DNA of 60,187 nt from Gammaproteobacteria bacterium (GTDB lineage Bacteria > Pseudomonadota > Gammaproteobacteria > Pseudomonadales > Azotimanducaceae), in assembly GCA_021773565.1 (NCBI GenBank), contig JAJFJZ010000022.1, forward strand, positions 1 through 60,187, in the 5' to 3' direction. The notes below the pieces were generated by a model. The model made no database searches, was not told where the DNA came from, and saw only the letters and a list, made by a program, of their open reading frames with translations. The position numbers and the translations under genes were made by a program. Positions 1 through 7,589 of this stretch are shown one piece after another. Each line of letters starts with the position of its first letter. Within the stretch, counting starts at the first letter, position 1.

Positions 1-252
1 TTTAGAAGTGGCCAGATCCAGGGTGAACCAGTGATTGGAACCTGCATTCCAGTTGGTACCCAAATTCTGGCTTGTATCCCCATTCTCATCAATGAGTCGG
101 TGCTCGATATGGGCTTTATCACCCACAGCCTCTACAGTAACGGGAAGTTTTGCGGAAGCAGCGCTGGCACCTGCCGTTAACAAAAGGCAGGTAAAGCAAA
201 ACAAACAGGCTATTGCTGTTTTTAGAACTGTGGTAGTTCGTATCGAATGAAT
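1..252 (-). CDS. Exported protein of unknown function, C-terminus outside window
   Basis: An open frame enters from the left edge. Its N-terminus is a clear Sec signal peptide: a basic start (IHSIRTTTVLK), a hydrophobic core (TAIACLFCFTCLLL) and an AxA-type cleavage region (AGASAASA). The visible mature part (about 50 residues) matches no family I recognise. The start is odd. A good Shine-Dalgarno (GAAGGAG on the minus strand, 264-270) sits 11 bases before an ATT codon at 252-250, exactly where the signal peptide should begin, and no ATG, GTG or TTG is nearby in frame. In-frame ATG codons exist at 318 and 342, but they would prepend a second hydrophobic stretch. I chose ATT tentatively. The gene is likely; its start is uncertain. 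Confidence 0.5.
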   Translation of the reverse strand, partial: MHSIRTTTVLKTAIACLFCFTCLLLTAGASAASAKLPVTVEAVGDKAHIEHRLIDENGDTSQNLGTNWNAGSNHWFTLDLATSK

Positions 253-655
253 GACGTTACCTACTCCTTCCCAGATAGCTCTGATCACTACAAGAGCAAA
301 AATGTACGCAACCCACATCCTGGGGTTTCTGGCGTAGCCCATCGGCGGCCTGAGAGAAAAGTCCTTGTCAGCGAACACGACTATTATAAATTCTACTTAC
401 AACACCCTATTGGACTATATTACGCTAATCACGAAGAACTACCCCTGAGAGTTGTAACCTCTATGTAAAAGGCGCGTCTGGTTGGGATACTGAAAAGCAT
501 CACACTCTCAAATCTCGGATGGAAGTAAGCTATTGAATTTAAACACAAATAAAGAGTTATGTGTGAGAAGCGAGCGCACACCAGCCGCAATTTGTCACAA
601 TATTGAGTAGTACGGCTTGCGGCTTAAGCAGATATCAATCCCTGATCGAGAAAAC
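253..655. other. Intergenic stretch, no convincing gene
   Basis: No reading frame here has a plausible start, length and composition. The first part is the leader of the exported protein to the left. An inverted repeat AGCCGCAA (583-590) / TTGCGGCT (617-624) with a 26-base loop, and a short GTGTG/CACAC pair (561-565/577-581), lie just past the 3' end of the minus-strand oxidoreductase. They could take part in transcript ending, but there is no T-tract. I see nothing else. Confidence 0.4.
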
Positions 656-1954
656 TCAGCCCAAAATTGTTTTTATCGCTGATTCACCGCTTTTGAAAGA
701 CTCGTCTGTCCAGTGATAGCCCCAGGTCCCATATCGACCAGCACAGTGAATACCGATCTCCTGCAGATAGCCGTGAACGATATCGAGCGCTTCTTTCCGG
801 TCGAGGTCGAAAATAATATTGGCGTATTCAATTAGTCTTGAATCCTTGAATACGATGTCATCATCTTCACGTAGTAGTCCGCATCGCTGCAAATCCTTAA
901 TCACCGGTTCGATACATTCTTCTGGAGACCTGTCCACCGGTTTGTATTTTTTTGAATAATATATTTCAGCCTGTACGCTACTGCACCCCTCCGGAGTGCA
1001 ATGTGATGAAAACATATCGGGAAAACTCAAACGGGTAAAAATGTAGTCCCGGTCGTAAAAATACGTCCAGTGAGCGGGAGATATTCCTTCCCGAGCTACC
1101 CCGATATTAACAGTGACACAGGTTGTGCATGCCAACTTTGCAGCCGCGGCTTTTACATGCCCGGGTACGCCTTCAATCATGGGAACCAGTTCTGGTAATG
1201 GTATGGAGCTAACCAGATGTTCGTACCCGGCTTGCTTGCCATTGGCAAAAGCGAGTTGTTTTGTCCCGGTATTAACGCCAACCAGGCGATGTGACAGATT
1301 CACTTCCAATCCAGCGAGCAGCTTCTTTAGAAAACCGCCAAATCCACCGTGTGTGGGATAACGGAATTCGCTGATGTAATGTACATCGTCTGTATCCGAG
1401 GTGAGTGCGCCTCTTAGTATTTCCTCGATTGCGGGTCGGTACAATCTTGGTCCCAGCCAGTCTGTACTCATGTTGTCTGCGGTGGTTGTATGGTAGCGAA
1501 GGCCATATTCCATAGGGAATGTCTCCGCGAATGTTTTGCCGTAACTTGCTACTAACCAGTCTGCATAGTTGTTGATTGCGCCCGGCTCGGTGTATTGAGC
1601 AGCAGTAAAATCACTGAGTATTCGCGTGACCAGATCGACGGGTAAGCCGTACAAATTGCATTGCGCCGGGTGTTTTATCCACTGATCCTGCCAACGGTTA
1701 TTGACGTATGCAGAAAACTGTTCGACATCACCTTCGATGCTATCTGCCAGGATGGATTGGATACGCTCATCCTGGGTAAATGAAATATGAGGGCCCTCAT
1801 CAAACACAAAGCCATCTGGAGATGTCCACGATGCGGTGTGGCCGCCGGGGTGATCGTTTTTTTCGTACATTACTGATTTTACGTTTTCTTCCCTGGCGCA
1901 GTGAGCCGCACCCAGACCAGCCATTCCTGTGCCGAGAATTGTTATTTCTGTCAT
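656..1954 (-). CDS. FAD-dependent oxidoreductase, amine oxidase / protoporphyrinogen-oxidase-like
   Basis: The N-terminus carries a Rossmann dinucleotide fold (GTGMAGLGAA, residues 8-17) followed by the acidic ribose-binding end of strand 2 and the GG doublet typical of FAD-dependent amine oxidases (YEKNDHPGGHTAS). The 432-residue length fits the NAD(P)-binding FAD oxidoreductase group that includes protoporphyrinogen oxidase, phytoene desaturase and UDP-galactopyranose mutase relatives. It has no signal peptide, so it is cytosolic. Its substrate cannot be read from the sequence. It lies 55 bases downstream of the CDP-glucose dehydratase on the same strand, so co-transcription and a role in surface sugar modification are plausible inference. 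Family is secure; function is open. Confidence 0.8.
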   Translation of the reverse strand: MTEITILGTGMAGLGAAHCAREENVKSVMYEKNDHPGGHTASWTSPDGFVFDEGPHISFTQDERIQSILADSIEGDVEQFSAYVNNRWQDQWIKHPAQCNLYGLPVDLVTRILSDFTAAQYTEPGAINNYADWLVASYGKTFAETFPMEYGLRYHTTTADNMSTDWLGPRLYRPAIEEILRGALTSDTDDVHYISEFRYPTHGGFGGFLKKLLAGLEVNLSHRLVGVNTGTKQLAFANGKQAGYEHLVSSIPLPELVPMIEGVPGHVKAAAAKLACTTCVTVNIGVAREGISPAHWTYFYDRDYIFTRLSFPDMFSSHCTPEGCSSVQAEIYYSKKYKPVDRSPEECIEPVIKDLQRCGLLREDDDIVFKDSRLIEYANIIFDLDRKEALDIVHGYLQEIGIHCAGRYGTWGYHWTDESFKSGESAIKTILG

Positions 1955-2009
1955 AAAATTTTGCTCAATGTGTTGTTTGCTGATCTACGCCCGATATTAT
2001 ACAGGGCTA

Positions 2010-3083
2010 TTACTCTTTCATTTTGCCTAATGCCTGGTAACGCGCAATTTCTTGCATACTTACCTTGCGCATATCACTTTTTTGTTGGTACTGCTTGTAC
2101 CACTCCACGATCCATTCGAGGGTAGTTGGGAGAGAGATATGTGGCTCCCATGCCAAAAGCGTGTGCGCCCTGGAACAATCCAGTTTCAGATAGGCCGCTT
2201 CGTGAGGATGTGTTTCTGTGTCAAGTTGCCAGCTCGCACCTTGCCCCCATAATTTTGCAATGTGATTAACTATCCATTGTACTTCCCGAGCGTCGGACTG
2301 GTTTGGGCCGAAGTTCCATCCATCTGAGTATTTTTCACCGTTCTCCCAAAGCTTTTCCGCGAGCGTCAGATAACCTCTCAGTGGTTCAAGTACATGTTGC
2401 CAGGGTCGAATGGAGTTGGGGCTGCGAATGGTTACCCGTTCTCCCTTCATAATGCACTGCATGAAATCCGGAATAAGCCGGTTGTCAGCCCAATCTCCGC
2501 CTCCAATTACATTCCCTGCGCGCGCTGAAGCAATAGCTGTATTTTGTCTTTCATCACTAAAAAAAGAGCTGCGATAGGCACTTATAACCAATTCGCAACA
2601 GCCTTTACTACTGGAATATGGGTCATGTCCACCCATCGCTTCGTTCTCACGGTAGGGCCAAAGCCACTCTTTGTTCTCATAACATTTGTCCGTGGTTATC
2701 ATCACAGCAGAATTAACGGAATCAAACTGTCGGCAAGCTTCGAGTATATGAACAGTCCCCATTAGGTTGGTTTCATAGGTTTCTACCGGATTTTCGTATG
2801 AGTGTAGTACCAGGGACTGTGCCGCCATATGAATTACAATTTCTGGCTTACAGCGTGAAAATGCTTTTTTAACTGTTGCAAGATCTCTTATATCACCAAT
2901 AATAGAAGTCATTCCCTCTGCGACTTTAGCTGCTTCAAATAAGCTGGGATTTGTTGGGGGATCCAATGCCAACCCGGTTACGTTTGCACCCAGTTGCTGC
3001 AACCACAGAGACAACCAACTGCCTTTAAACCCGGTGTGCCCTGTTAAGAGTACATTTTTGCCTGCCCAAAATGTGGCGTTCAT
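2010..3083 (-). CDS. rfbG: CDP-glucose 4,6-dehydratase
   Basis: This SDR enzyme converts CDP-D-glucose to CDP-4-dehydro-6-deoxy-D-glucose, the first committed step to CDP-deoxyhexoses. The NAD-binding glycine motif is GHTGFKGSW (about residues 15-23), the form characteristic of RfbG rather than dTDP-glucose dehydratase. The catalytic region shows TTDKCYENKEW and the YxxxK pair in DPYSSSKG. The 357-residue length matches the family. It is cytosolic. It is divergent from the epimerase, reductase and acyltransferase genes at 3436-5690, which could act on its product. The usual partner, glucose-1-phosphate cytidylyltransferase (RfbF), is absent from this window and must be encoded elsewhere if the pathway is complete. 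Confidence 0.92.
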   Translation of the reverse strand: MNATFWAGKNVLLTGHTGFKGSWLSLWLQQLGANVTGLALDPPTNPSLFEAAKVAEGMTSIIGDIRDLATVKKAFSRCKPEIVIHMAAQSLVLHSYENPVETYETNLMGTVHILEACRQFDSVNSAVMITTDKCYENKEWLWPYRENEAMGGHDPYSSSKGCCELVISAYRSSFFSDERQNTAIASARAGNVIGGGDWADNRLIPDFMQCIMKGERVTIRSPNSIRPWQHVLEPLRGYLTLAEKLWENGEKYSDGWNFGPNQSDAREVQWIVNHIAKLWGQGASWQLDTETHPHEAAYLKLDCSRAHTLLAWEPHISLPTTLEWIVEWYKQYQQKSDMRKVSMQEIARYQALGKMKE

Positions 3084-3435
3084 CTATATTTCTCCGACAG
3101 GTTCCAAAAGCGCATCACCGTGAGTGGGCAGTGCGGCCTCATTTCTGAAGACATTATACTATTTTGTTTGCATACGAATAACTTGAAAATATTCTGACAG
3201 TTCTCAGGTATGCGCATTCTCCACTCAAGCCACTTGTTCGTCCATTAAATATTGAATACAAGTTGGTGGATGTCTGCGAAGCCGGGAGGACCAGGTCACA
3301 AATATTGGAATCCCTGATTGGGCATTGTTAAATTCGTGCGAATTTGAAGCTTGCTTTAGTGGTATTCTGTATGGGTGTTTTTCTTGTTCACATCTTGAGA
3401 AAAACAAGTTATGGGTTTCGGGAAAAAGGCGACGA
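3084..3435. promoter_or_regulatory. Divergent intergenic region between rfbG and the epimerase operon
   Basis: About 350 AT-rich bases separate two outward-reading sugar genes, so both promoters should lie here. The clearest element is a near-perfect palindrome, AAATTCG-TG-CGAATTT, at 3330-3345, about 90 bases before the epimerase start; it could be an operator. The frame of the epimerase stays open upstream to 3325, but that extension looks non-native. No promoter hexamers could be assigned with confidence. Confidence 0.4.
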
Positions 3436-3987
3436 ATGAATTTCAATGAAACAACTCTGCAGGATGCGTATTTGATCGAGCTGGATACTGTGGAGGATGA
3501 GCGGGGCTTTTTTGCCAGAGCATGGTGTGAAGAAAAATTCGCCAGTCAGGGCATAGTATTGCCTTTCGTGCAAACCAACATATCCTTCAGCAAGTGCAAA
3601 GGTACCTTACGTGGACTTCACCTTCAGAAACCGCCACATCTGGAAGCCAAATTGTTGCGTTGTATCAGTGGTGCAGTCTATGAATGTATAATCGATTTAC
3701 GACAATCGTCGCCAACCTATATGAAAACTTATGGAGCTGAGCTGTCAGCGAAAAACAGAAAGATGTTGTATGTACCGGGTGGTTTCGCCAATGGATATTT
3801 GACATTGGCGGATGGCAGTGAAGTGTTATACCAGGTGACCGAGACCTACCACCCTGAATCTGAATTTGGTGTCCGGTATGACGATCCAGCCTTTGGGATT
3901 GTTTGGCCCATAACACCGATTGTTGTTACTGACAAAGATCGTGAGTGGCCTGATTTTGACGAATTGTCCTTGGCGGGAATGGCATGA
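3436..3987 (+). CDS. dTDP-4-dehydrorhamnose 3,5-epimerase family protein (RmlC-like)
   Basis: A cupin-type sugar-nucleotide epimerase that inverts C3 and/or C5 of a 4-keto-6-deoxy sugar. Family landmarks are visible: GFFARAW near the N-terminus, LRGLHLQ with the catalytic His, the ECIIDLR segment with its Asp partner, SPTY, and LYQVTETYHPESE carrying the conserved Tyr. The usual GFAHGF is GFANGY, so one conserved His is Asn. I chose ATG 3436 (183 residues) because family homology starts there and an AAAGGCG stretch precedes it; the upstream extension is unlike the family. Next to rfbG, its substrate may be the CDP- rather than the dTDP-linked ketosugar. It is first in a three-gene operon. Confidence 0.87.
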   Translation: MNFNETTLQDAYLIELDTVEDERGFFARAWCEEKFASQGIVLPFVQTNISFSKCKGTLRGLHLQKPPHLEAKLLRCISGAVYECIIDLRQSSPTYMKTYGAELSAKNRKMLYVPGGFANGYLTLADGSEVLYQVTETYHPESEFGVRYDDPAFGIVWPITPIVVTDKDREWPDFDELSLAGMA

Positions 3988-4009
3988 AGCCATTTTGCAG
4001 GCATAGAAT

Positions 4010-4927
4010 ATGAAACGGGTTCTGGTTACCGGTGGGACCGGGTTTATAGGACAGCATACTATACCCTTATTGCTTGAACGTGGTTATGACGTGCATGCGA
4101 CCAGCACCAAAAACAGTCAGGATGCCGCTGCAGGTGTTACGTGGCATAAGGTGGACTTGCTGCAACCTGGTGTTATTGCGAACTTGTTAGAGTCTGTAAA
4201 ACCCACACATTTGCTGCATTTCGCATGGTATCTGGTACCTGGCCAGTGGGTAAGTTCGGGCGCAGACCAGAACTTTAATTGGCATCAGGCTAGCCTGGAA
4301 CTATTGTTGCGATTTAAGGAGCAGGGTGGGCTAAGAGCTGTTTCTGCAGGGTCCTGTACAGAATACGACTGGAATCATGGTTTTTGTTCTGAAAACCTGA
4401 CACCACTGAAACCTAACACTTTTTATGGGCGCTCAAAAGCTTCTGTTTTTGAGTACGGAAATGCCTATATGGACGAGGTGGGTATTAGCTACGCCTGTGG
4501 CCGAATCTTTTTTGTATATGGTAAACATGAACATCCAGCACGCCTGGTATCTTCCGTCATAAATTCTATTCTTTTGGAGGAGCCAGCGCTCTGTACGCAC
4601 GGGAACCAGATCCGCGACTTTCTATTCTCCGAAGACGTTGCTGATGCATTTGTAACACTTCTGGAAAGTGATGTTACTGGAGCAGTCAATATAGCATCCG
4701 GGAATCCTGTTTCATTAAAACAACTCGTCGGAAAAATCGCTGCAAACTTGGCCGGGGAGAAACTGGTTCGTTTTGGTGCAAAGGCTGCACCACCAAATGA
4801 AACACCCCTGGTTCTCGGCGATACGCAACGCCTTTCAAAGGAAGTAGGCTGGAGCCCGAGACATGACCTTGATAGTGGATTACACGAAACGATAGAGTGG
4901 TGGAAGCGGCATCTTGATAAATCCTGA
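4010..4927 (+). CDS. NAD(P)-dependent epimerase/dehydratase (extended SDR), likely ketosugar reductase
   Basis: An extended short-chain dehydrogenase with the N-terminal motif GGTGFIG (residues 8-14) and the catalytic YxxxK in FYGRSKA. The SAGSCTEYDW segment upstream supplies the usual Ser/Thr region. At 305 residues it fits nucleotide-sugar 4-reductases and epimerases. It starts 22 bases after the epimerase stop, so they are probably co-transcribed. Taken with RfbG and the epimerase, a final 4-keto reduction to a CDP-6-deoxyhexose is the simplest role, but the product stereochemistry cannot be deduced. It is cytosolic. Confidence 0.82.
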   Translation: MKRVLVTGGTGFIGQHTIPLLLERGYDVHATSTKNSQDAAAGVTWHKVDLLQPGVIANLLESVKPTHLLHFAWYLVPGQWVSSGADQNFNWHQASLELLLRFKEQGGLRAVSAGSCTEYDWNHGFCSENLTPLKPNTFYGRSKASVFEYGNAYMDEVGISYACGRIFFVYGKHEHPARLVSSVINSILLEEPALCTHGNQIRDFLFSEDVADAFVTLLESDVTGAVNIASGNPVSLKQLVGKIAANLAGEKLVRFGAKAAPPNETPLVLGDTQRLSKEVGWSPRHDLDSGLHETIEWWKRHLDKS

Positions 4928-4991
4928 CTGTGAAATTTGGTGCACAGGAAAAGACACTTTTTAACTTATACAGCTTGGGACATTGGGCGAT

Positions 4992-5690
4992 ATGCGAAAA
5001 ATAACTTATGGTGGCTCTCCGTACAGTCCAGGAAAATATACCCTTAAGTGGGTCCGTTATTGGTCGAGGAGGAGTGATGTTGGCCTGCTTGGTCGTTTTG
5101 CAAGTCGTATGGCGGCAAGGTTTGCGCGTCCTCACGCAGGCCAGGTTAGATTGGCATATTACGGCCCCAACGGATTTATAGATGCCAGCGCTCAAATTAA
5201 CCATGCGGATTTCCAGGTTGGTAACAATGTCTATATCTCCGCAAGGGTGCTTGTATTTCAAAGTGAAGGTGGAGGGGCTGTAACTTTTGGGGACAAGGTT
5301 TCTATTCACCGCGATGTTGTATTTGAAACCGGTCAACAAGCACATATCGAGATTGGTTCCAATTCGAGCGTCCATCCTGGCTGTCAGCTGAAGGCTTATG
5401 TCCAGCCCATTATTATAGGTGACGGAGTCATGATTGCTGCTAATTCTGCACTGTATTCATATGATCACGGGATAAGTGCTGGTGTACCAATTCGCAAGCA
5501 GGCACTTGTTGGAAAAGCGCCGATAACTATTGGCGATGAAGCCTGGGTTGGAACGGGCGCTATCATTCTGAGTGGTGTAACCATAGGCAGTGGTGCTGTA
5601 ATTGGTGCCGGATCTGTCGTTACAAAAGATATTCCGGCGAATGCTATTGCCGTTGGCAATCCTGCTAGGATAGTGAAATATCGGGAATAA
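4992..5690 (+). CDS. Acyltransferase with left-handed beta-helix hexapeptide repeats
   Basis: The protein contains imperfect hexapeptide repeats from about residue 55 to the end (for example ITIGDEAWVGTGAIILSGV and VIGAGSVVTKDI), ending in the AVGNPARIVKYRE tail typical of the LbH O-acetyltransferase family (maltose, galactoside and xenobiotic acetyltransferases and WcaF/WcaB-type capsule enzymes). YDHG (after SALYS) matches the catalytic His region. Such enzymes transfer acetyl or other acyl groups from CoA to a sugar hydroxyl. I favour ATG 4992 (232 residues); an in-frame TTG at 4983 is the alternative. It ends the presumed sugar operon, so decoration of the deoxysugar or repeat unit is likely. 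Confidence 0.85.
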   Translation: MRKITYGGSPYSPGKYTLKWVRYWSRRSDVGLLGRFASRMAARFARPHAGQVRLAYYGPNGFIDASAQINHADFQVGNNVYISARVLVFQSEGGGAVTFGDKVSIHRDVVFETGQQAHIEIGSNSSVHPGCQLKAYVQPIIIGDGVMIAANSALYSYDHGISAGVPIRKQALVGKAPITIGDEAWVGTGAIILSGVTIGSGAVIGAGSVVTKDIPANAIAVGNPARIVKYRE

Positions 5691-5712
5691 CTGTAAAGCA
5701 GTGGACGGGTGC

Positions 5713-5745
5713 CGGAATAAAAAGGGCTATTTTCCGTGTTTTTTT
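5713..5745. terminator. Possible hairpin terminator between convergent genes
   Basis: CGGAA (5713-5717) can pair with TTCCG (5732-5736), with additional imperfect A/T pairing inside. A run of seven T (5739-5745) follows on the plus strand. It lies 23 bases after the acyltransferase stop, and its right arm runs into the 3' end of the convergent ATPase gene. The stem is weak, so confidence is modest. Confidence 0.35.
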
Positions 5746-6707
5746 ATCTTCAGGGCAGCGCGTTCTATCGTGGTAAGCTCAGGTGTCTGACGGGCAGGGT
5801 TTTTCTTATCGGGTCTGATTCTGCGCGAGGCCTTATGGACAGGACTATCGACTAACGTTTGTTCTATGGCTATATCTGCAGATTTACCGATGGAAGAGAA
5901 ACTGCTTTCTTTCTCCTTTAGAACCAACTCAACTATGTGCCGATCGATTGTTTGCTTTTCTTCCGCGTATCCGAACACAAGAGCAGTATCGCATAAAAGA
6001 TTTATCAAACGCGGCACACCACCAGTACTTTCCCAGATCAGCTGATAAGTCTCTTCTTCAAACAGATCTTTTCTACCGCCTGAGGCTACCACTCTAAACT
6101 GGATGTAGTCTTTTGTGAGGTCTATGTCATCAAAGGGAGAGAGATAGTAATCGTAAGAAATACGTTGAGCAAACTGTTCCAGTTCCGGTTTACGCAGCAG
6201 GTCCCATAATTCCGGTTGACCAATCAAAATAGTTTGTAGTATCTGACCACGCTCCGTGTTCACATTAGACATCATGCGAAGTTGTTCCAGGTATTCCGGG
6301 CCCAGATGTTGCGCTTCATCAATGATAAGGGTAACGGGCTGGTTCTTCTGAAACTGGCTAATAAGGTAGCCTACAAAAGTATCGTACAGTTCAACTTTTT
6401 CCTTGCCCCGGTACTCCAGATCAAAAGCCAATAGTATCCACTGCAAAAATTCTTCAAACGAATCACATTGGGTATTGCTGACTAATCCTACTTCAATTGG
6501 AACATTCAGATCCTGAAGCAGACGCCTTACCAGTGTTGTTTTGCCTGCGCCTACATCACCTGTAATAACACAGAATCCAGCCCTTGCCATCAGCGCATAT
6601 TTGAGCACGGAAAGCGCTCTTTGGTGTTGTGGGCTTAAGAATAACAATCCGGGATCAGGTATATTGGCGAAGGGCGCCTTATCCAGATTATAAAAATTTT
6701 CGTACAT
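5727..6707 (-). CDS. XrtA-associated ExeA-like AAA ATPase
   Basis: A P-loop ATPase with the N-terminal YENFYNLDKAPF signature of the ExeA/GspA-like group, Walker A GDVGAGKTT (residues 50-58) and Walker B LIIDEAQHL. The 326-residue length and position in an exosortase locus match the family known as the putative secretion ATPase of PEP-CTERM loci. It lacks the C-terminal peptidoglycan-binding domain of true ExeA and has instead a basic, low-complexity tail (about residues 285-326). The role is presumed to be energising or organising polysaccharide or protein export at the inner membrane. It lies 20 bases after the tyrosine kinase gene in a five-gene operon. Confidence 0.88.
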   Translation of the reverse strand: MYENFYNLDKAPFANIPDPGLLFLSPQHQRALSVLKYALMARAGFCVITGDVGAGKTTLVRRLLQDLNVPIEVGLVSNTQCDSFEEFLQWILLAFDLEYRGKEKVELYDTFVGYLISQFQKNQPVTLIIDEAQHLGPEYLEQLRMMSNVNTERGQILQTILIGQPELWDLLRKPELEQFAQRISYDYYLSPFDDIDLTKDYIQFRVVASGGRKDLFEEETYQLIWESTGGVPRLINLLCDTALVFGYAEEKQTIDRHIVELVLKEKESSFSSIGKSADIAIEQTLVDSPVHKASRRIRPDKKNPARQTPELTTIERAALKIKKHGK

Positions 6708-6727
6708 CTATAGAGACCTGGTTGTTA

Positions 6728-7573
6728 CTACACTTGAGAATCGGAGCCGATCTGATAGTACCCTTCAAAGGTACGTGTCTTTTCCGTTGATTTATTGAGA
6801 ACGGTTCCTATCAGATTAAGTTCCGACAGCAGTTCGGCGCATTGTAACAGTTCGTCGGCGTCGGTCCCCCCTTCCTCTACCACCAGCAATATACATTGCA
6901 AATGCGATGCCTGAACAATTACGTCATCACCAATGAGCACTGGTGGCAAATCCACTATTACGAGTGTGGACGGATCATGATTGGTAAAAGTCTCCACGGC
7001 GTTGCGCATTTTTTCTGAATTTAGTATTTCCGGAGAAACTTTGGAATTTTCGTCACGTCGACCCGGCAATATGGTTAAATTGGGAATTTCGACGGGACTC
7101 ACTAATACGTCTGTAAAAGAAATATCTGTGGTGAGATAATCGATCAATCCATACTGAATATCCAAACCCATATCCTTGGCGATAGATGGTTTTCTCAAAT
7201 CTGCGTCAATCAATACCACTTGTTGAGTACTGTTTCTGGTCATGGTTATGGCCAGATTCATGGCGGTAAGGCTCTTGCCAGCTTCCGGACCAGCGCTGGT
7301 AATGCCTAACGTAGTCCAGGAGTGTGGCTTCATAAGTTGAAGTGCGCGCGTACGCAATAGACGATACTTGTCCGCAATCGTTGGATCTTCAGTGCCCGGA
7401 CCGCTTAGAATGTGGTTCCTTTGCAATAACAGTGCGTCCAGACTCACTTCGCTTCCTACAAGGTCGCTTTCGTGGCGCAACTTTTTTTCGGATCCGGATG
7501 CAGGCTTTACCCAATTGCGGACAGATTGTTGCTCGGATGAGGCTTTCTCGAGGGCTTTGCTTATGTGGTCCAT
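6728..7573 (-). CDS. XrtA-associated tyrosine autokinase (CpsD/CapB family)
   Basis: A bacterial tyrosine (BY) kinase domain: Walker A in TSAGPEAGKS (residues 92-101), Walker A' in VVLIDADLRKPS (119-130) and Walker B in TLVIVDLPPVL. It has no membrane segments, so it is the separate cytosolic kinase partner of the chain-length regulator encoded immediately upstream (16 bases). BY-kinases control polysaccharide polymerisation and export through a phosphorylated C-terminal tyrosine cluster; here the C-terminus has only one YY pair (FEGYYQIG). The 281-residue length matches the PEP-CTERM-locus subfamily. Confidence 0.88.
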   Translation of the reverse strand: MDHISKALEKASSEQQSVRNWVKPASGSEKKLRHESDLVGSEVSLDALLLQRNHILSGPGTEDPTIADKYRLLRTRALQLMKPHSWTTLGITSAGPEAGKSLTAMNLAITMTRNSTQQVVLIDADLRKPSIAKDMGLDIQYGLIDYLTTDISFTDVLVSPVEIPNLTILPGRRDENSKVSPEILNSEKMRNAVETFTNHDPSTLVIVDLPPVLIGDDVIVQASHLQCILLVVEEGGTDADELLQCAELLSELNLIGTVLNKSTEKTRTFEGYYQIGSDSQV

Positions 7574-7589
7574 ACCTGCTTTTCCTGTA

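Noticed and set aside
247-468. Plus-strand 73-residue frame near the left edge
   Set aside because: Overlaps the leader of the exported protein, has no family resemblance and no good ribosome-binding site.
4686-5375. 229-residue minus-strand frame opposite the SDR and acyltransferase genes
   Set aside because: Shadow of two well-supported genes; no homology signs.
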